Shown here piece by piece: positions 6,200 through 6,328 of a DNA stretch of 6,328 bases. Location: positions 1-6,328 of the forward strand of contig JAOPYS010000259.1 of NCBI GenBank assembly GCA_025964465.1, given 5' to 3'. The position numbers were made by a program, and so were the translations under genes. This stretch comes from Thermoleophilia bacterium. Lineage in GTDB: Bacteria > Actinomycetota > Thermoleophilia > Gaiellales > SKUG01. Below the pieces are notes generated by a model. The model had not been told where the DNA came from and did no database searches. It saw nothing but the letters and a program-made list of their open reading frames with translations. The stretch's first letter is position 1; every line of letters begins with the position of its first letter.

Positions 6200-6217
6200 A
6201 CCGAACGGATGTTCGGT
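6200..6217. promoter_or_regulatory. LexA (SOS) box upstream of the nuclease gene
   Basis: ACCGAACGGATGTTCGGT is a perfect palindrome with a four-base centre. It contains CGAAC-GGAT-GTTCG, which fits the Gram-positive LexA consensus CGAACRNRYGTTCG at every position. It lies 42 bp before the ATG at 6260, a normal place for a repressor site. A second CCGAACGG half-site lies at 6223-6230. The motif predicts DNA-damage induction of the downstream gene; binding is inferred. Confidence 0.68.
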
Positions 6218-6259
6218 GGGTCCCGAACGGTCCCGGCGCCCACGCCGGATGTGACCAGC

Positions 6260-6328
6260 ATGATCATCGTCCACGCAGCAGACCTCCACCTCGGCAGCCC
6301 GCTCGGCGGGCTCGACCAGCACGACTGC
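6260..6328 (+). CDS. YhaO/SbcD-like DNA repair metallophosphoesterase, N-terminal fragment (runs off right edge)
   Basis: The 23 visible residues begin MIIVHAADLHLGSPL and continue GGLDQHDC. The D-x-H motif (ADLHLGSP) is metal-binding motif I of the Mre11/SbcD metallophosphoesterases. The form HAADLHLxSPLxGL is typical of the YhaO-type branch rather than classic SbcD, which usually reads HTSDWHLG. The protein would be a manganese-dependent nuclease subunit, usually paired with an SMC-like ATPase encoded just downstream, here outside the window. An in-frame GTG at 6251 would add three residues (MTS); no strong ribosome site separates the two starts. A LexA box 42 bp upstream and rmuC before it place the gene in DNA repair. 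Confidence 0.83.
   Translation, partial: MIIVHAADLHLGSPLGGLDQHDC

Noticed and set aside
4353..6254. A long plus-strand open frame across the intergenic region and rmuC
   Set aside because: The translation is low-complexity Arg/Ala/Pro and reads through both inverted repeats. The RmuC frame has clear family motifs, so this is a high-GC shadow.

Overview
The window is very GC-rich, with G/C-biased third codon positions and long open shadow frames on both strands. It has the look of a high-GC actinobacterium. A DUF2510 protein, a Gram-positive-type LexA box and a YhaO-like nuclease gene fit this. A Thermoleophilia/Solirubrobacterales-type soil actinobacterium (Patulibacter, Conexibacter, Solirubrobacter) is my best guess from protein style; no marker gene proves it. 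No rRNA, tRNA, transposase, integrase or CRISPR array was seen.

Layout, left to right. (1) Bases 1-77, minus: the first 25 codons of an ABC-transporter ATPase that runs off the left edge. (2) 133-915, plus, divergent from it: a membrane protein with an N-terminal DUF2510 domain, one transmembrane helix and a cysteine-containing external domain that resembles a type IV pilin head. (3) 1016-1783, plus: an M15-type (VanY-like) D,D-peptidase without a normal signal peptide. (4) 1784-1934: a convergent intergenic gap with two copies of a 37-bp hairpin repeat. (5) 4735 to 1935, minus: a two-gene unit of a 412-aa protein of unknown function followed by a secreted trypsin-like protease with FN3-like C-terminal modules. 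(6) 4736-4998: a divergent intergenic region with two copies of a different, REP-like long inverted repeat. (7) 4999-6141, plus: RmuC. (8) 6142-6259: a short gap carrying a consensus-quality LexA (SOS) box. (9) 6260 to the right edge, plus: the first 23 codons of a YhaO/SbcD-like metallophosphoesterase of DNA repair.

The left two thirds are mainly cell-envelope or secreted functions (transporter, pilin-like membrane protein, peptidoglycan peptidase, secreted protease). The right end is a DNA-repair neighbourhood: rmuC followed by an SOS-boxed nuclease gene. The most interesting signals are non-coding: two unrelated twin inverted-repeat families, each in one intergenic gap, and the SOS box. 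I see no complete new defence or mobile system here.
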